From contig JAKEKT010000070.1 of the NCBI GenBank assembly GCA_021495925.1, positions 62,001 to 126,000 of the forward strand: a DNA stretch of 64,000 nucleotides, written 5' to 3'. Positions within the stretch are counted from its first letter, which is position 1, and every line of letters begins with the position of its first letter. The notes under the pieces are model-generated. The model was not told the DNA's origin. It saw nothing but the letters and a program-made list of their open reading frames with translations, and made no database searches. The stretch comes from Diplodia intermedia (Eukaryota; Ascomycota; Dothideomycetes; Botryosphaeriales; Botryosphaeriaceae). The translations under genes and the position numbers were made by a program. Positions 10,375-19,629 of this stretch are shown in pieces.

Positions 10375-13300
10375 CTACAGCTTCTGCCCCTTTGGCATCT
10401 TCTTGTTCTCCGCCCCCAGCCCCTCCAGATCCTTCATCTTGTGGTAGTGCGGCGCCACCTCGTTGAGCCACGCCGGCGTCGGGATGGGCATGACGTTGCG
10501 CATGTACTCCTTGCTGGTCAGCACCAGCTCGTAGTACATCACGAACCGGTGAGGGCTGTCGCCCGTCCTGCTCAGCACCGACGACGGGTGCACGTACGTC
10601 GTCATGCCGTTTTTGACCGTGCGGTAGCTGTCGCCGCCGCGCTGCAGCCGCGCCGCGTTGGGGAAGAAGCCCGCCACGAGCGACTTCATGATCGGATGTA
10701 GGTCGTTGGCCCCGCAAGACGTGATGTTGACCTCGACCCGGTCGCACAGACGCGACAGCTGGTCCCGCACGTCGCGCGCTCGCGACAGCGACTTCTGCTG
10801 CAGGAAGTTCTCCTTGGCCCACACGTAGCTGAAGTCCGAGTCCACCCACTGGTTCCAGATGTTGAGCAGCGTGAGATGGTCGCCGCCTTCTTTGATCGTG
10901 AAGCGGGCTCGCGCTGAATCCGCATGGATCTTCTGCTGCTTGGGCCGGAAAAAGAGCGCTGCAGACTCGCCGAGCATCGACACAATGCTCAACACCTCTT
11001 CGACGCATTGTAGCTGGTCGGCCTTGAGGATCGCTGCTGACACCATCGGGTCCACTGGGAACTCGGCCATCTGTCTGCCCCTCTTCGTGAGCTCGCCCTT
11101 GTCGTTCAGAGCTCCCAAAGCGTAGAGGAGTTCCAGAGACCGGATCAGAGTGTCGGCGGGGGGTGCATCCATGAAGTCGAAACCCACCAGATCGTTGATG
11201 CCCAAACTCTTCAACAACAGCACCGTGCTCGAGAGGTTCGTCCTTTGGATCTCAGGCGTAGTATTAGCCTCCATTTCATTGAAGTAACTGAATTTGGTAA
11301 ATAGGCGGAACGCGAATCCGGGTCCGACTCTGCCGGCACGCCCAGCCCTCTGGTTCGCCGAAGCTCTGCTGCAAGGCGTAACAACAAGAGATTCCACGCC
11401 AGTCCGCGGATTGTATACATTCTCCTTGACGTATCCTGGATCGATAACATACACAATGCCATCAATGGTCAAAGACGTCTCGGCAATGTTGGTGGCGAGC
11501 ACAACCTTCCTGGCCTTGCCCGGCGGGGTGGGTTCGAAGATTTTGGCCTGTTCTTCCTGAGGTAAGTTGGCATAGATGGGGCAAATGATCAGCTCTGGGG
11601 CAGACGAGCCTAGTTTTCTACTTGTCTCTGCCAGATCCTCCGCCATGGTCTCAATCTCGTCTTGACCTGTCATGAAGACGAGAATATCACCGCGGGGTTG
11701 ACTCAGGTGGATCTGGAAAACGGTGGTGACGGCTGCGGCCAGGTAGTTCGCCTCGGGTTGTGGAGTGTAGTAGATGCTGACGGGGAATCGTCGACCGGGC
11801 ACATTGAAGATAGGAGCATTGTCAAAGTACTCGCTGAACTTTTGGGCATCGACCGTAGCCGAAGAAATGATCAGTTTCAGATCCGGTCTCATCCTGGCAA
11901 TATCCTTGAGCAAGCCAAAAAGAATATCGGTGGCCAGTGTCCGCTCATGGGCCTCGTCGAGGATGATGGCGCTGTAGCTCTCGAGAGCTGGGTCTGTCAG
12001 GAGCTCCCGCAAAAGCATACCATCCGTCATAAACTTCATAATCGTGTTCTTCGGATCGGTGTTATCTTCGAATCGGATCGAGTACCCCACCTCTTTACCT
12101 AGTTTCACTCCAGCTTCTTCAGCCACACGCGCGGCCACGGACATGGCTGCAACTCTTCGCGGTTGCGTGCATGCAACCATCTTCTTGGACTTTCCGTTCT
12201 CCTCTTTCGAGGTGTAGCCGGCCTCGTGCAGGAACTGCGGAATCTGTGTCGTCTTTCCAGACCCAGTTTCTGCAACAACCACAACGCACTGGTAGTTTGC
12301 AATTGCCTCCATCAATCCTTCCTTCCATGCGTAGATGGGCAAACTCTTTCTAGTTTCCTCGATCGACTTGGCCTTTGCCTCAGCAACACTGATCTGCGCC
12401 GCCAACCGCTGCTGCTCCTTGCTCATCTTCTGTCCAGGTAAAGCCTGGTCCATGACGAAGTTGATTTTCTGCGTGTCGTCGAAGACAAATTCGTAATCGC
12501 CTTCGTTCACACGTTCTGGACGCAGGATCTGGGCTTTGGCCTTTGAGGCCTGTTCCCGCTCCCATTCTTCTTGTTCCGTGACGTATTTCTCTCGTCCATA
12601 TTCATCACGGTCGACGTAGCGTTTGTAGAGGGCCTCTTCCTTCTTTTTCCGATCGATCTTGCCCTTTTCCGTGATGTAGTCCTCGGGAAGCGCGTAGCCA
12701 TCGGTATGCTCGTCCACGCGGAGACGCTCTTCGGCCAAGCGTAAGGTTTCCTTGTTCCTTGCGAACTCGTCGAGTTCCGTCTGGGTCAACTCGCCAGGGC
12801 CCGCCCTCCGCTGTTCCTCTTCCTCCTCTGCAACCTGCTTCCTGAGCAGTGCAAGCTGCTCTGCCTCTCTCTTCTTGAGGTACTCCTGCCGCGAGCGCAA
12901 GCGCAGATCGCCTAGAGCGGCTTCTCTGGCCTGTTCATCGTCCGCCAGCGCTCTCCTCCGCGCCGCGTCCTTGGCTTGTGTGCGATTCTCGACGACTTTC
13001 TTCGTATCCTTATCGTCCTTCTGCTTCAACCGCTTCTCAAATTCCTCCCTTTCTCTCTTGTCTCTCTCGGCCTCGTCAAGCTCTTCCTCTTCCTCCGCCT
13101 CGGGTCCAGGCGACGCGCCCCCGTCATCCAACCTCACGCGTTTCGGACTCGACTCCTCAAGCGGCTCGTCCTCTTCGAAATACTCCTCATCGCCCCACCT
13201 ATCCTCCCACTCCCCATCGCCCTTCCTCCGCACCTTCTTCTCCCGTCCCCCACCACCCCGCTCGCGACTCCTCTCCCTCTTCTCCCCCCGCTCCCTACTC

Positions 13301-13692
13301 CGATCCCTCCTCCTCTCCTTCCTCCGCTCCGACCTCTCCTTCTTCTCCGCCTTCACAGGCGCAGGCGCAGCCGGAGCACCCTCATCATCATCCTCCTCCA
13401 TCTCCACCAACGCATACCTCTTCTTCCCCGCCGGCGGCTGCTTCGCACCAGCAGCACCGGGATCCTTCTTGTCCGCACCGCCGCCCTTCTTCGTCCGCGC
13501 GTACAGCTCGTCGGCGAAGCGCTGCAGCTCCGCCGGCGCGGCCGCGTCCTCGAGCAGGTCGGCCAACTTGTCGCGCAGCTGCGCCGGCCCGCGCGCCGCC
13601 GTCGATGTCGCCGCCACGAAGTCGACCAGCGTCGCGTCCGTCGCGCCCGTCAGCCGGATCAGCCCGTCGGAGATCCAGGTGCGGTCCGCCAT
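10375..13692 (-). CDS. prp2: Pre-mRNA-splicing DEAH-box ATPase Prp2/DHX16
   Basis: An intronless 1105-residue protein. Residues 1-330 are charged and RS/RD-rich, with a KRYALVEMEEDDDE segment and a region of predicted helix. The helicase core follows: AETGSGKTT (motif I, near 471-479), TQPRRVAAMSVAARVA, DEAH (near 579), SATVDAQKF, TNIAETSLTIDG and QRAGRAGRVGPG (motif VI, near 786). It ends with the HA2/OB region (SLELLYALGALND, RTVKNGMTTYVHPSS, YYELVLTSKEYMRNV). N-terminal length, the LPIYAWKEGL entry and the C-terminal APHYHKMKDLE match Prp2/Cdc28/DHX16 rather than Prp16, Prp22 or Prp43. It remodels the spliceosome before the first transesterification. Absence of introns in a splicing factor this long is notable but not rare. 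Confidence 0.93.
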   Translation of the reverse strand: MADRTWISDGLIRLTGATDATLVDFVAATSTAARGPAQLRDKLADLLEDAAAPAELQRFADELYARTKKGGGADKKDPGAAGAKQPPAGKKRYALVEMEEDDDEGAPAAPAPVKAEKKERSERRKERRRDRSRERGEKRERSRERGGGGREKKVRRKGDGEWEDRWGDEEYFEEDEPLEESSPKRVRLDDGGASPGPEAEEEEELDEAERDKREREEFEKRLKQKDDKDTKKVVENRTQAKDAARRRALADDEQAREAALGDLRLRSRQEYLKKREAEQLALLRKQVAEEEEEQRRAGPGELTQTELDEFARNKETLRLAEERLRVDEHTDGYALPEDYITEKGKIDRKKKEEALYKRYVDRDEYGREKYVTEQEEWEREQASKAKAQILRPERVNEGDYEFVFDDTQKINFVMDQALPGQKMSKEQQRLAAQISVAEAKAKSIEETRKSLPIYAWKEGLMEAIANYQCVVVVAETGSGKTTQIPQFLHEAGYTSKEENGKSKKMVACTQPRRVAAMSVAARVAEEAGVKLGKEVGYSIRFEDNTDPKNTIMKFMTDGMLLRELLTDPALESYSAIILDEAHERTLATDILFGLLKDIARMRPDLKLIISSATVDAQKFSEYFDNAPIFNVPGRRFPVSIYYTPQPEANYLAAAVTTVFQIHLSQPRGDILVFMTGQDEIETMAEDLAETSRKLGSSAPELIICPIYANLPQEEQAKIFEPTPPGKARKVVLATNIAETSLTIDGIVYVIDPGYVKENVYNPRTGVESLVVTPCSRASANQRAGRAGRVGPGFAFRLFTKFSYFNEMEANTTPEIQRTNLSSTVLLLKSLGINDLVGFDFMDAPPADTLIRSLELLYALGALNDKGELTKRGRQMAEFPVDPMVSAAILKADQLQCVEEVLSIVSMLGESAALFFRPKQQKIHADSARARFTIKEGGDHLTLLNIWNQWVDSDFSYVWAKENFLQQKSLSRARDVRDQLSRLCDRVEVNITSCGANDLHPIMKSLVAGFFPNAARLQRGGDSYRTVKNGMTTYVHPSSVLSRTGDSPHRFVMYYELVLTSKEYMRNVMPIPTPAWLNEVAPHYHKMKDLEGLGAENKKMPKGQKL

Positions 13693-14811
13693 GGCTTCCG
13701 CCGGTTGTGGGTGTGTGTGTGTGTGTGTGTGTCGCTATCGGTCGAATGGGAGGGGGAGCGATTGTGTGTGTGACCCTGCGAAGGGGATATATCGAGGCGG
13801 TTATGACGGCGGCCGGGTGGGTGGGTGGGTTGGTTGGTTGGTTGGTCGGGGGTTGAACTTGATGGCACCGTTCGTGATGGAGAGTTCGGCGCGTGCCCGT
13901 CTCGCGCGGTCCCGGCGAGCGAGAGGGTCGTGGTTGGATTGTCACGCGCGCGCGCGTGTGTGTTCACGTCTCGAAGGAGGCGATGAACAGAAGTCGAAAG
14001 CAACCAAGCCGACGCTGTGGGTTTCGGTGTGAAGTGAACCTGCCGTGGTACTTTGCGTCGGCGGAGCCAAAGCCCGCTGCGGCTAAACTTTGGCTAATCC
14101 AAGACGCGGCTCCACCCCACGCTCCCTCTCACAGCTAGCGGGCATTCTTTCTGCCACGCCTCTCTTGCCTGTTTTGTGGAATGATCCACAGCTAGCTTTG
14201 GCGGCAGGACGTTGTGCGCCTGTGTATGACACTAAACTGGAATCGTGACTCAAAAAAGCTTGTCTTCGTCCACGGCGCATAGGCAATATAGCGCTGTATC
14301 AGATTCCTCAATCCTTTTAGGCAGCCATGGTCACGGAAGACATTGTCTCAGCAAATGGACGAAATTGATTTGGGTCAAATTAGCTCTGCGCGTTCTGACT
14401 GACCGGACATTCTCAGCTCTCTGGACAAGGGCGCCGTTTCTTTCCTCCCTTCAGAATCACAGAACGGCCACGCCAGAAAACGCCAAAGCTTGCACCAACA
14501 GCGCCAACACCTGCAAGACGGAAAACAGAAAGCAAAGAACACGAACGCAGACGAGCATTTTGTACCTTTTACAGATTACCCTTCCCGAGAACTTCCATTC
14601 AACCATCCCTGAACGCACGAATGCCAAGAAATTTGCAGATGCTCGCAGAGGTAGAAGTACAGGTTGCAAGTGAAAGGAATGAGGTATACGTAGATGAAAA
14701 GACTTCGTCCATGCAGTGGTCCCCGAGACAGTAGCAGGAAAGAATGACTGGAGCAATGTAAACCCTAAACTGGTGATTTCAACGCAGGAGAAGGTGGATC
14801 CGCTGGCTCAA
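13693..14811. other. Intergenic, prp2 promoter side
   Basis: About 1.1 kb holding the prp2 5' region with simple repeats and the probable 3' UTR of the antizyme gene. No gene is visible. Confidence 0.55.
13711..13732. repeat. (GT)11 microsatellite
   Basis: Eleven GT units sit 18 bp upstream of the prp2 start codon, presumably in its 5' UTR, read as (AC)n on the transcribed strand. A second simple tract, (GGGT/GGTT)n, lies near 13815-13845. Confidence 0.9.
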
Positions 14812-15745
14812 TCAGACCTCCATGCCAAGGAAGACCCACGCATCGCTGACAATCGGCGGCTTCTCAGCCCACTCGGCAAGCGTAATAGGCTCAAAGCCGA
14901 TCCAGCCGAGGTCCTTCATGAAGCCCCTCATGTCCTCGGCCGGCGCCTTGCGGTCCAGGCACACGTTGAGGCGTGCACACTCGAACTCGTCGAGCCCGCA
15001 CAGCTCGATCAGCGCCATCAGGCCTGGCTTGAGGTCGCGCACCGTAGCCTCGGCGTCGAAGAAGACAAACATGGCCTTGTCGTCGCCGTCGCCGGCCACG
15101 AATCCGCGGAAGCGCGCGCCGCCGACGTAGTCCCACACCTCGATCCACTGGCCGACCTGGCCGCGCTGCTGGTGCTGCGGGAAGCCGTAGTCGACAGCCA
15201 AGGCGCCGGGAGGCGGCGACGGCAGGCCGATGCCGCTGTCGTAGGAGCCGCCGTCGAATCTCTTCACGTCGTCATCCATGGCGGTGGAGTCGTGGTTATT
15301 CGTGTTGTACATGCCCATTGCTAGCGAGTCCTGACGAGACATGTTCCCCTCACCAAGGAACACAGTCCGCAGCGTCTCACAGAAGAGTCTCTCACATTCT
15401 TCCGCAATGGTGCATGCTGCCCCCCCTCGACGCACACGACGCTTGCTCTGCGTCGTGCTCAGCTCGTCACTGGTGACGGCATAGGCGGCGAGGGGGGGAC
15501 TTTGTGGAGGCGATGGCATTCCCTGGAGAGCAACCGTTAGTACCAAGGCCCGTCTGCACGACCGTTGCGCGCCTGCACATACCGAGCTGACCTCAGGAAC
15601 GCCACTCGGCCCCGCCGGCCCCGGTAGTGGAGTAGTGGAAGCCCTGGAGCTGCATGGAGGCAGCATCCACGGCGTAGCAGCTGGCCTTCATGGCGGTCCA
15701 ATTACTACTACTACTACTAGATGATGTACTGGTCCGTTTCGCCAT
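14812..15745 (-). CDS. oaz: Ornithine decarboxylase antizyme, +1 programmed frameshift
   Basis: The product is encoded in two frames on the minus strand. ORF1 runs 15745..15596 (50 codons, Ser-rich after MAKRT) and ends in TCC-TGA (stop 15595..15593). Skipping the T at 15595 continues in the +1 frame with GAG-GTC-AGC-TCG (15594..15583). A 60-nt intron (GTATGT, TACTAAC, CTCCAG) and exon 2, 15522..14812, follow, giving 290 residues. The C-terminal half has the antizyme fold signature: WIEVWDYVGGARFRGFV, MFVFFDAEATVRDLK, DMRGFMKDLGWIGFEPIT and a final SDAWVFLGMEV. Antizyme binds ornithine decarboxylase monomers, targets them to the proteasome and inhibits polyamine uptake. Polyamines stimulate the frameshift, closing the feedback loop. 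A conventional gene model would truncate at residue 50 or start in ORF2. The start at 15745 has a good context (GCCATGG). Confidence 0.9.
15592..15598 (-). promoter_or_regulatory. +1 ribosomal frameshift site (TCC-TGA) of antizyme
   Basis: Read on the minus strand, CGT-TCC-TGA-GGT places the antizyme consensus UCC-UGA at the end of ORF1. The slow UGA stop promotes a shift so that decoding continues with GAG. The same heptamer core is used from yeasts to mammals. The donor of the downstream intron begins 10 nt after the last base of the TGA, so any 3' stimulatory RNA structure must form from spliced sequence. Confidence 0.85.
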
Positions 15746-16615
15746 GGCTGATGTCGGCCACGATTGTTGACTTGATCGGGTTGCAAGGGGTGGGCGAGGT
15801 GAGCCGGGTTGGGTGGCGATGGAGGCGGAGGGTTGCAGGTCGGCAGTTGTTCGGGCGACGAGATGCAGGTGGCACGCGGCGGTGACAGTGACGAGCGGAG
15901 GGGTGTTGGCGTTGTTGTGATGGAGTGGCCGAGTCTGAGTTGGTACAGGAGGTGGATGTGGGAAGGGAAATGAGGAGATTCTTAGCTCGGTCGGCGTGGC
16001 AGGTCGAGTGCGGCCCGGCCGTTTCAAGGATCCGCGACGGTGGCTTTTGCTCGGATCACGTGCACGCGCCTGCCCACACTGCCTGCTCCGTGGTCGCGGC
16101 TCCCTCGGAACCTCGCCATCTGGGGTGCATGAGCTTCATGACAAATCCGGTGTGCCGGTGTCTGGTCTCCCGGCATTGCATCCAACTGTGCACGGGCGGG
16201 ACTGTGCGCAGCGTCCAGGGGAGCAACTCAAATCCGCTCCGTGGCTCAAATCAGTGGCAAATTTAGCCTCGATGTGCAAACCACGAGAAGGGCCTGGCAA
16301 TCGGAACCGGCACGCGTGACCATTGGTTTCTTTCTCATCGACGGCTGCATTATGCCACACGCTAACCGAAAACTTGAGAGAGTAAGTGGTTGTTTCGGTG
16401 GGTTTCGCCAACCTAAGCTTTGCACAACTATCTGATTCCATGGAGAAATGAAGAGCGACTGGGTATCTCCAAAGACAAATTGAACTCCCCAAATCCCTGA
16501 GTGCGACTTATCAGCAGACATGGTATAAAACAACAACGCTCAAGCAAATGTTCGAAAAATTCCCTCCAAACTCCCTTTTTGGCCTGTTCCAATGCTCCCA
16601 ATATGGCCAATCAAA
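15746..16615. other. Intergenic between antizyme and frq
   Basis: About 870 bp: antizyme promoter and 5' UTR and the frq 3' flank. Short frames on both strands lack coding features. In Neurospora an antisense frq transcript starts downstream of frq; whether this region drives one cannot be judged from sequence. Confidence 0.5.
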
Positions 16616-19600
16616 TCAATCAGTCTGTGACGCCTTCCCATGCACAATCATGCTGTCGCTCGTTCTCGATCTCTTCAGACTTCCTCCTCGCTGGATGCTG
16701 CGGCTGCCCCGGCTGCTCGGCCTTCGATCCGTGCCCGCATCGTCTCCGTCTCCCTTAAGCGAGGCGGGGCTGTTGAATCCACTGCCACCACCGGCAGTGG
16801 CCGCCGAAGATCCAGCTGGAATATCCTCGGCTAGCCTTTCCGCCACGTTTGCATCGTACTCGCGTTCCTGCACCCGGATACTCTCGGGGTCAATCTCTCT
16901 TGCCTGTGCCAGGAAGTCCAACGACCCCTCGTCTTCTTCGACGTAATCCTCGTCGTCCTCCTCCTCTTCGCCACTCCGTTCAGCATCGTCCTCGGGAGTC
17001 GACATCTCAACGAGGCGAGGAGCGGCTGTGGGTGGCTCGTCTGACTCGTCAAACTCGTCGTCCATCTCCGACATATCACTCATGTCGGTGTCTACGTCTC
17101 CAGATGAGGAATCGAACGGCAGGAGAGAGGGGGGCGGTAGTGCTGACGGTGGAAGGCGCCTTTGCTGGGCCGAGATGATCTCGCCGTTAACAATGGGTGT
17201 TCTCATCGACAGATCCACCTTGACTTTGCCATCCTTGGCCTTCAGAGCGCGCATGATGTTGCTAGGATAATTGACACATCGAGGCGTGTGAGACGCGTAG
17301 CCAGTGGCCGGGGCCGACTCGCTCCGCACTTGCCTACACTCCACGTCGATAGCAAAATTATCCTCTGGTACTACACCGCCAATGCCGGACGCTTCGAAGT
17401 CGAGATAAGTCTTGGGAGTAGCGTTCCCGCTCGCTGAGGCTGACTTGGAGAACTCCAGGTCAACGTCACTCGGACTCGGGTCCATATCGACATCCATTTC
17501 GTGAAGGGCGGCGCGAGCTAGAGGACCACGACGCTCATCATCTACCGGGGGTGTGTGCTCCCTTTCCTTCTCTGGTGTAGCACCCAAAGGCATGTCGATG
17601 TAGTGCTTGTAGTTGGTGTAACCGGGGGAATCGGGCGTGCTGCGATCACCACTCAAGTCTGTGCAGAACTTGGCCCTGTTGTAGAATATTATGGGACCAT
17701 CGTCTCGCTTCCTCTTCGAAGAGGAGGTTCGCATGCCGGAGCTAGCAAAGCCCGAAGATGTGTTACCAGTGGCTTGGGCTGGAAGCGGAGACGCTTCTTC
17801 TTCGGAGTTACGGTCGACGTTGGAACCTTCATAGTCCTCTGTGGATTCCTTGTGGTAGAAAAGGGGGGTGTACGCCAGGGGGTTCGTGCTCCGCTGTTGC
17901 TCTGACGATTGGCCGGTTGTTTCGCTCGAAGTGTTGGTGCTAGTCGGACCAAGCTTCTGTCGCTTCTTACCGAGCTTCTTGACGTTTGACCTGAGCAATT
18001 CTACCTGATGCTCGGGGGAGCTATCGGTGCTGTTGAGCGAGGTGTCCTGACCACCTTTCCATCGAATTTTGCGTCCATCGGGGGATAGTTCTAACATGGA
18101 ACTATAATCTTGGAGTGCTTTCTTGACGAAGTCAGTCGTAACATTAATGGTGTGCAGTTGAGCCATGTTGACAAGCAGGTTGAGATAAATCCATCCGTGG
18201 CCATCGACGGGTGGTATTTCGGGGTCCGGTGGCGAAAAGCCGAGGTGGCGAATGTAGTTGATGTTCTCAGTCGGCACCTGCTCCCTCTGCGGATCAAGGT
18301 CCAAGGGACGCGTTGGACGCTGCTCAGGTGAGTGTTTGCCGGTAGACTTGGCAAAGTCCTGTTTCGACACGTCCTTCTTGAGAGGTTCTCCCTCGGCACG
18401 CTCTCGTCCTTGGGCGCGACGCTGTTCAGCCTTGTGGTTCATGATCCGCGCCTCTCTATGACCTTCCCTACGGGCTTCCTGGCCGGTTTCCTCTTCTATT
18501 GCTGCTCTGTCGGCCTGGGCAGCAGATTGCGCAACTTCCTGCTGTTGAATTGGCTGCTGGTGCCCACCGACACCGGCGCCCTTGCCGGCGAAGATCTGTT
18601 CCATCCGTCGAACCACCAGTTTCTTCTTGGCAGACTCCGTCATGGCAATCGTCTTCGGCATCAGACCAGCAGGAATGTCTTGCAGGTAAGATTGAATGCT
18701 GTCGTGTTGGCGATGATAGTGGGAGTTGCCCTTCTGCGGGGGTTTGGCCTCGGCTTGGCTGGTGCCAACGGCGCTCCCGTTGCCACCGGAAGCGGTGTTC
18801 GAGTTCTGCCCGGAAGCTGACATGTAGGCCGAGTCGCCAAACTGGGTGGAGGTGTATGACGACATGGTTGGTTGTTGATGGAGGGCAGTTGACCGGTGTT
18901 CATGAGACCTGACCGGCTCGCTCGCAAAATCCTCCAGTTCCATGGCAAATTTTCTCAGTGTCTCCTCAAGCTCCCGCTTCTTGTCGGGAGGCAGTCCGTG
19001 CACGCGGACCTCGAATAGCTTTTCATTCTGCAGGTGAGCATCGTGGATCTTTTCGTATTTCCTCAGCTTCTTCTTCAGCTTCTTGTTCTCAATAGTAAGG
19101 TCATCGATCACACTTCGGAACTCTTCTGTGCTACTACCATCGGTACGCATGTTAATCAACGCGGGTCGATGGGGCATCGAGGTCTGGCGCTGCGTGCGCA
19201 TTTGCATGGGGTTGGTCATGTCGGGAGAGGTAGAGGAGGATGAATTGCGCAAGAAGAAAGGGGGATCATCTGCGGGGGTCAGCGTTGGTCACAGCCGCTG
19301 ACCAGAACAGACTCACTGTCAACGAAGCCAGTATCGTTCTGCGAAATGTTGTTGTTGGACGACTCAAACCACTTGCCGGCATCGCTCACCTCACCCGAGC
19401 TTTCCTTCTTGGTGCCCGGCCTGGACGAGCCGGGCGAAGGCGGGTTGGCGCGATCGCTTGAAGGCACATTGGAGGAGGTGCGAGACAAACGCGGGTCGGC
19501 AGAGTCGTCGGCGTGCTTGCGTTTTCCGGGGGAGTGAAGAAGAGAGACGGACTTGTGGGCAGGCGGCCTGCGGGGGTGGTTGCTCTGCGGGTCCCCCTGC

Positions 19601-19629
19601 TGTATGGGGTCCGACATGGCGGCTTGCAT
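16616..19629 (-). CDS. frq: FREQUENCY circadian clock protein
   Basis: Minus-strand exons 19317..19629 and 16616..19269 (47-nt intron with GTGAGT, CGCTGACC and CGCAG) give 988 residues, nearly the length of Neurospora FRQ. FRQ is the negative element that, with FRH and casein kinase 1, represses the White Collar complex. Landmarks in order: a WFESSNNN stretch near the end of exon 1, a coiled coil near 157-185 (SVIDDLTIENKKLKKKLRKY), the LFEVRVHGLPPDKKRELEETLR block, a CK1-docking-like segment near 295-331 (IQSYLQDIPAGLMP, KKKLVVRRMEQIF), QRPTRPLDLDP near 421, YLNLLVNMAQLH, DGRKIRWKGG, a basic KRKRDDGPI cluster with FCTDLSGD, and acidic PEST-like C-terminal tracts. In-frame ATGs at 19629 and 19617 could give long and short N-termini. 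Confidence 0.93.

Noticed and set aside
9026..11008. 660-codon minus-strand frame spanning the pilA exon, intergenic DNA and the helicase 3' end
   Set aside because: It overlaps the prp2 C-terminus in another frame, and only its last ~140 codons have family similarity (PilA). The rest is low complexity.
12752..14032. 426-codon plus-strand Ser-rich frame
   Set aside because: Antisense to the charged N-terminal region of the DEAH helicase; the Ser runs are the complement of Glu/Arg/Lys codons.
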